Source: CAYWFU01 sp964457585
GTDB lineage: Bacteria; JACRDZ01
Assembly: GCA_964457585.1 (NCBI GenBank)
Contig: CAYWFU010000068.1
Coordinates: forward strand, 1-17,196
Reading direction: 5' to 3'
Length of the DNA stretch: 17,196 nucleotides
A program made the translations under genes and the position numbers. Shown piece after piece: positions 12,624 to 17,196 of the stretch. The stretch's first letter is position 1; each line of letters opens with the position of its first letter. The notes under the pieces are model-generated. The model was not told the origin of the DNA. It did no database searches and saw only the letters and a program-made list of their open reading frames with translations.

Positions 12624-14054
12624 ATGCGTTATAAAAAAGTAATTTACTTACTATGTTTATTAATTTTTATTACTTCATGCGGAAAAAGCAATCAACCACC
12701 TGCAGAAATAAAAACTATTGAAAAACAGGATACCACTCCGCTTGTAAAAACTATTTTTGCAAAACGAGGTTCTATTGAAGAAAAATTGCATGTTACGGGA
12801 AGTTTAGAAGCCTGGGATGAAGTAAAAGTAAGCTCAAAAATACCAGGGAGAGTTTTGAAAGTTTTTTTTGATGAAGGAGATAATGTAAGAGAAAGTGATT
12901 TATTATTTCAACTTGAAGATACTGAAATAAATTTACAGCTAAAACAGGCTGAGACCGAAATTAAATCAACTGAAATTTTATTGGAGAAAGCTAAACTCGG
13001 GATAAAACTTCTGGATGATAAAATTGCTGTTTTTCTTAAACAGACTCAAGCTTCTGTTGAAGCATCAAAAGCTGTTTTTTCAAAAGTCAAAAGCGGTGCT
13101 CGTGAGCAGGAAAAAGAACAAGCCCGGCTTGGAGTTGAACAGGCTCAAATTACTCTGGATAATGCAAAGATAAGCTTAGAACGTTCAGAGAAATTATATA
13201 AAAGCAATGCTATCCCAAAACCTCAATATGAAGCCAGCAAACTGCAATATGATCTTGCTGTATCGCGATTAAAGGTTGCTAAAGAGATATCAAATCTCAT
13301 TGAATCCGGATCACGCGATGAAGACAAGCTTGCGGCGGAAGCAGGTGTAAATGTTTCTCTTGCTTCGCAGGAAATGGTTGAAACAACAAAAAATGATAAA
13401 AAATTGCTTGAACAGGATATAAAAAATCTTGAAGTGCATTTAAGTCAGTCAAAAATAGCAATTGAACTTATAAATACCACACTTGAGAATACAAAAATAT
13501 TTGCTCCAATGAGTGGTGTAATCATTAAAAAAACAGTAAATAATGGTGAAATGGCTACTCCAGGAATTCCTGTCTTTTTTATTTCAAAAGTAGATCCTTT
13601 AAAACTGAGAACCGAAATACCAGAAACAGAAATATCAAATATCAAATTAGGTTTTATGACTGAACTTTCTTTTGATGCATATCCGGATAAAATTTTTTCA
13701 GGAAAAATAAACTATATCAGCCCGGTTATAAACTCCAGTTCACGCACTTGTGGAATTGAAATAAAAATTTCTAATGCAAATAAAATTTTCAAACCCGGTA
13801 TGTTTGCTAGAATTACAATTAATATAGGTAAAAAAGAAAATGCTCTCATTATTCCAAAAGATGTTTTAATTTTTAATGAAGAAAAATATTATGTTTTTTT
13901 AGTTCAAAATGAAATTGCCGTTAAAAAAGATATAAAACTTGGTTTAACACGTGATGAAGATGTTGAAGTTTTGGAAGGAATAGATGAAAATGATGAAATA
14001 ATTTTGGTTGGGAAAGAGTATGTAAATGATGGAGCGAAAGTGAAAATTTTATGA
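12624..14054 (+). CDS. RND-type periplasmic adaptor (membrane fusion) lipoprotein
   Basis: It bridges the inner-membrane pump and the outer-membrane duct. The signal ends in FITSC, giving a lipidated Cys19. The split biotinyl-lipoyl domain is at residues 68-98 (VSSKIPGRVLKVFFDEGDNV) and 293-322 (FAPMSGVIIKKTVNNGEMA). Between them a coiled-coil hairpin of about 190 residues has a tip near LYKSNAIPKPQYEASK (192-206). The beta-barrel and membrane-proximal domains follow (about 325-476). The 476-residue length exceeds the common 370-400 because of the hairpin, which carries a similar SG(A/S)R(E/D).(E/D)K motif on each arm (about 157-175 and 228-248). AGGAGG (12609-12614) precedes the ATG, and the TGA stop overlaps the pump start (ATGA). 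Confidence 0.93.
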   Translation: MRYKKVIYLLCLLIFITSCGKSNQPPAEIKTIEKQDTTPLVKTIFAKRGSIEEKLHVTGSLEAWDEVKVSSKIPGRVLKVFFDEGDNVRESDLLFQLEDTEINLQLKQAETEIKSTEILLEKAKLGIKLLDDKIAVFLKQTQASVEASKAVFSKVKSGAREQEKEQARLGVEQAQITLDNAKISLERSEKLYKSNAIPKPQYEASKLQYDLAVSRLKVAKEISNLIESGSRDEDKLAAEAGVNVSLASQEMVETTKNDKKLLEQDIKNLEVHLSQSKIAIELINTTLENTKIFAPMSGVIIKKTVNNGEMATPGIPVFFISKVDPLKLRTEIPETEISNIKLGFMTELSFDAYPDKIFSGKINYISPVINSSSRTCGIEIKISNANKIFKPGMFARITINIGKKENALIIPKDVLIFNEEKYYVFLVQNEIAVKKDIKLGLTRDEDVEVLEGIDENDEIILVGKEYVNDGAKVKIL

Positions 14055-17000
14055 AACTACCCGAATTTAGTGTTAGAAAACCTGTTACAACATTAATGAT
14101 CTTTGTTGCAATTATAGTTTTAGGCGCAGTATCTTATTCACGTCTTGGACTTGATTTAATGCCTAAACTTGAAATCCCGGCTATTTCAGTTATTACAACA
14201 TATCCGGGTGCTGGTTCAATTGATGTTGAAACAAATGTTACAACCAAAATTGAAGAAACTGTAAGCACCATATCTGGAATTGATAAAGTTGAATCTGTAT
14301 CTTCTGAAGGACTTTCGATTGTCTCAGTTAAATTTGATTGGGGTCAGGATATGGATGCTGCAGCGAATGACATTCGCGATAAAATAGGACTTGTAAAATC
14401 TTATCTGCCTGAAGATGCTAATGAACCTATTATTTTTAAATTTGATCTATCTATGATGCCTGTTTTATTTATTGGAGCAAATGCCGGCCCCAGCTATCCA
14501 AATTTGCTGGAAATTCTGCAAAAAAAAATTGTTGATCCGATAAAAACCGTACCAGGTGTTGCTACAGCTTTTATGCGCGGCGGAATTCAAAAACAAATTA
14601 GAGTTGATTTGGATTTAAAAAAATTAGACTCCTATAATATAAGCACAGTACAAATTATAAACGCTTTAAAAAATGAAAACATTAATATGCCTGGAGGGCA
14701 TTTGGAATCGAGCAGAACAGATTTTATTGTAAGAACTCCCGGTGAATTCGTAAATGTGGAACAGATAAAAAATGTTATTATAATCATAAAAAATAATGCT
14801 CCTATTCGTTTAAAAGATTTAGCAAATGTTTACGAAGGATTTAAAGAAAAAACTCGTGAAATGAAAGTTAATGGACGAGATGGTATAATGGTTCTGGTGC
14901 AAAAGCAATCTGGAGCAAATACTGTTGATGTCTGTTCAAAAGTTAAAGAAAAACTGGAAAAATTAAAAAAAGATTTGCCAGAAGATATTCAAATTAAAGT
15001 AATAACAGATTCATCCGATCAGATAAAAAAATCAATTAATAATTTAATTGACACACTCTATATTGGCGGTATACTGGTTATATTAGTTCTATATTTCTTC
15101 CTGCGAAATATTCGTTCAAGTTTGATTGTCTCGGCAGCTATTCCCACATCGCTTATTATTGCATTTATTTTTTTATTTCTCAATGATTACACTATAAATG
15201 TAATGTCAATGTCGAGTCTTGTAATCGCAATAGGAATGGTAGTCGATAATTTTATTGTTATACTGGAAAATATTTACTCATATAGAGAACGCGGTATCCG
15301 TCCAAAAGAAGCGGCAATGATAGGAGCATCAGAAGTTGGTATCTCTGTTATGGGTTCAACATTTACCACTGTTGTTGTTTTTCTTCCAATGATTTTCACT
15401 TCGGGTTTTACCGGAATAATTTTTAAACAACTGGCTTTTTGTATATCTATTACAATACTTGCATCTCTTTATGGAAGCTTAACACTTGTTCCGATGATTT
15501 GTTCAATATATTTAAAAAATCCTCTAGAAGAGAGAGAAAAATCTTCATGGATTTATATGAAATTTTATGATTTTACAAGTAAGGGGCTTAATGTGCTTGA
15601 CAAAAAATATAGTGATTTAATCAAATGGAGTCTTCATCATAGAAAAACTATTGTTTTTGGAACCATATTTCTATTTATTTTAACTATTATTTTAATACCA
15701 AAAGTTGGTACAGAATTTATGCCATATCAGGATAATGGAGTAATGCAAATTAATGTTGAAATGCCTGTTGGTACAACAGTAACAGAAACAGGAAAAGTTT
15801 TAATGGAAATACAGGATATAATGTTAAAAAATGTCAAAGGAATAACAGGCTATTTTGCCCGCTGGGGATATGGTTCTGAGGGAACAATGGCTGCATTTGG
15901 AGGTGAAGAAGGAACTAATTTAGGTATGGTATCAGCAAGATTAATCAGCAAAGATTATCGAGAAAAAAACGTAAAGCAGCTTATTACAGAATTACGTCCG
16001 AAACTTAAAAAATTTCCCGGAGCAAAAATCAGATTTTCAACAGAAGATTTTATGGCGCGCATGATGTCAGGCGGAGGAAAACCGCTTGTGCTTGAGCTTC
16101 GCGGTCATAATTTAAAAGAAGGTAAAGAAATATCAGAAAAAATTGCAAATATGATGGAAACAGTAGAAGGGATTAAGGATATTGAAATCTCAAGGAAAGA
16201 AGGACGGCCTGAGGCACAAATTGAAGTAGATAGAATTAAAGCCAGTCATCTTGGTTTAAACGAACAAAATATAGCACGTACAATTCGTGATTATCTTGAT
16301 GGAGTGAACGCTACAAAATTCCGCCGCGGCGGAGATGAATATGATGTTTATTTAAAACTTAAAGAAAGTGATAGGAAAAATTTTTCAAACCTTGAAAATA
16401 TGTTTATTTTTAATAATAACGGTGATAAAATTAAATTATCAAGTGTAGCTAAATTAAAATATGATTATGGACCTGTAAAAATTGAACGTTCCTATCAGGA
16501 ACGTGTTATACGTATTACCGCTGATATTTTTAACCGTGATCTTGGCAGTGTAGTAAAAGAGATTGAAACAAAATTACAAAATATTAAAATCCCGGATGGA
16601 TTTACAATTAAATTCAGCGGTTCGCGTGAAGAACAGCAAAAATCATTTAAATTGCTTTTCCTTGCACTAATATTAGGCATTATACTTGTTTATATGGTTA
16701 TGGCATCGCAATTTGAATCATACCGCGATCCATTCATTATTCTTTTTGCAGTACCATTTGCTTTAATAGGAACAGTCTGGTTCTTGCTTTTATTTGGTGA
16801 ACATTTATCAGTTGTTTCATTTATAGGAATGATTATGCTTGTTGGAGTAGCAGTTAATAATGCAATTGTTTTAATTGATTATACCAATATTCTGCGGGCA
16901 CGAGGTTTTAGTGTATTTGATGCTGCATCAGAAGCCGGACGAGCAAGACTTCGTCCAATACTTATGACTACAATAACAACATTGTTTGGTCTTCTTCCGC

Positions 17001-17149
17001 TTACTATTAATACTGGAGAAGGTTCAGAAGTCTGGCGGCCATTGGGAGTATCAGTCATTGGAGGACTTTTAGTTTCAACAATAATTATACTTATATTTAT
17101 ACCTGTATTATATTCGATATTTGAACAAAGGATGAAAAAAAATATATGA
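14051..17149 (+). CDS. RND-superfamily efflux pump, inner-membrane permease (AcrB/HAE1-like)
   Basis: This is a proton-driven exporter of the AcrB type, 1032 residues, full length. The N-terminus PEFSVRKPVTTLMIFVAIIVLGAVSYSRL is the first membrane span. Two periplasmic loops follow (about 35-330 and 555-870), each before a bundle of spans. The proton-relay segment in TM4 reads VIAIGMVVDNFIVILENI, with D399 present and the second acidic position N400, a variant common in this subfamily. TM10 reads LVGVAVNNAIVLIDYTN (about 930-946). In-frame ATGA overlaps link it to the adaptor before it and to the small gene after it. Likely substrates are hydrophobic or amphipathic compounds; nothing in the sequence narrows this. 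No pump-specific terminator is seen before the window ends. Confidence 0.96.
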   Translation: MKLPEFSVRKPVTTLMIFVAIIVLGAVSYSRLGLDLMPKLEIPAISVITTYPGAGSIDVETNVTTKIEETVSTISGIDKVESVSSEGLSIVSVKFDWGQDMDAAANDIRDKIGLVKSYLPEDANEPIIFKFDLSMMPVLFIGANAGPSYPNLLEILQKKIVDPIKTVPGVATAFMRGGIQKQIRVDLDLKKLDSYNISTVQIINALKNENINMPGGHLESSRTDFIVRTPGEFVNVEQIKNVIIIIKNNAPIRLKDLANVYEGFKEKTREMKVNGRDGIMVLVQKQSGANTVDVCSKVKEKLEKLKKDLPEDIQIKVITDSSDQIKKSINNLIDTLYIGGILVILVLYFFLRNIRSSLIVSAAIPTSLIIAFIFLFLNDYTINVMSMSSLVIAIGMVVDNFIVILENIYSYRERGIRPKEAAMIGASEVGISVMGSTFTTVVVFLPMIFTSGFTGIIFKQLAFCISITILASLYGSLTLVPMICSIYLKNPLEEREKSSWIYMKFYDFTSKGLNVLDKKYSDLIKWSLHHRKTIVFGTIFLFILTIILIPKVGTEFMPYQDNGVMQINVEMPVGTTVTETGKVLMEIQDIMLKNVKGITGYFARWGYGSEGTMAAFGGEEGTNLGMVSARLISKDYREKNVKQLITELRPKLKKFPGAKIRFSTEDFMARMMSGGGKPLVLELRGHNLKEGKEISEKIANMMETVEGIKDIEISRKEGRPEAQIEVDRIKASHLGLNEQNIARTIRDYLDGVNATKFRRGGDEYDVYLKLKESDRKNFSNLENMFIFNNNGDKIKLSSVAKLKYDYGPVKIERSYQERVIRITADIFNRDLGSVVKEIETKLQNIKIPDGFTIKFSGSREEQQKSFKLLFLALILGIILVYMVMASQFESYRDPFIILFAVPFALIGTVWFLLLFGEHLSVVSFIGMIMLVGVAVNNAIVLIDYTNILRARGFSVFDAASEAGRARLRPILMTTITTLFGLLPLTINTGEGSEVWRPLGVSVIGGLLVSTIIILIFIPVLYSIFEQRMKKNI

Positions 17150-17196
17150 AAAAAATAACAATTGTTTATAATTCTACAATAAATGATGAAATAATG
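17146..17196 (+). CDS. Start of a small gene, probably PG0541-like transporter-associated protein (partial)
   Basis: The ATG overlaps the pump stop (ATGA). The 17 codons visible read MKKITIVYNSTINDEIM and remain open to the window end. This resembles the N-terminus of the PG0541 family of small proteins encoded directly after RND pumps (short strand, then YN...(N/D)(D/E)). Only a handful of residues can be compared, so the family call is provisional; the coupled start is solid. Confidence 0.55.
   Translation, partial: MKKITIVYNSTINDEIM

Noticed and set aside
15239..15250. RND pump inactivated because the second TM4 aspartate is asparagine
   Set aside because: The VVDN form with one aspartate is common in related HAE1-type pumps and the rest of the relay and length are intact.

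Overview
The window is AT-rich (roughly 30% GC by eye) bacterial DNA using the standard code. It comes from a diderm: it encodes a TonB-dependent outer-membrane receptor, a TolC-type outer-membrane factor with an RND pump, a PilM/GspL-like pilus or secretion platform protein, and a multiheme c-type cytochrome remnant. Heme motifs, toxin-antitoxin modules, decayed genes and a MITE-like insertion fit an accessory stretch of an anaerobic or facultative, probably uncultured, lineage. I cannot name the phylum from sequence alone.

Layout. 1-309: non-coding, with two tandem hairpins and a 14-nt tandem repeat. 310-1830 (+): PilM-like actin-fold protein fused to a PilN-like membrane part. 1947-3440 (-): membrane-bound GAF-GGDEF diguanylate cyclase, convergent with the first gene. 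3441-3646: intergenic, with a perfect 20-bp-arm palindrome and a second hairpin. 3647-6065 (-): a compact operon of ribbon-helix-helix antitoxin, MazF/PemK toxin and TonB-dependent receptor, with overlapping genes and a near-consensus sigma70 promoter that overlaps a palindromic operator. 6151-8817 (-): valyl-tRNA synthetase with its own promoter. 8818-9060: divergent promoter region with a Fur-box-like site. 9061-9760 (+): frameshifted multiheme cytochrome lipoprotein. 9765-10176 (+): an orphan gene start, a 3' scrap of higB, and an intact higA antitoxin. 10163-10407 (-): a possible decayed small membrane-protein gene. 10463-17196 (+): efflux locus of a TetR regulator, a TolC-like factor, a lipoprotein membrane-fusion adaptor, an RND pump and the first codons of a small PG0541-like transporter-associated gene.

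How it works together. The efflux locus is the best-defined system. A TetR repressor with a palindromic site at its own promoter probably controls a three-part pump. The last three junctions are tight (22 nt, then two ATGA overlaps). The tetR-tolC junction has been opened by a 214-bp element with 21-bp perfect terminal inverted repeats and 5-bp target duplications; removing it gives an ancestral junction in which the tetR stop codon overlaps the tolC Shine-Dalgarno. The toxin-antitoxin/TonB-receptor operon is the most unusual arrangement: the receptor start overlaps the toxin stop (ATGA), so receptor expression appears tied to the toxin-antitoxin promoter. The stretch 9061-10407 looks like a decay zone (broken cytochrome, truncated toxin, possible frameshifted small gene), which fits recurrent insertion and deletion.
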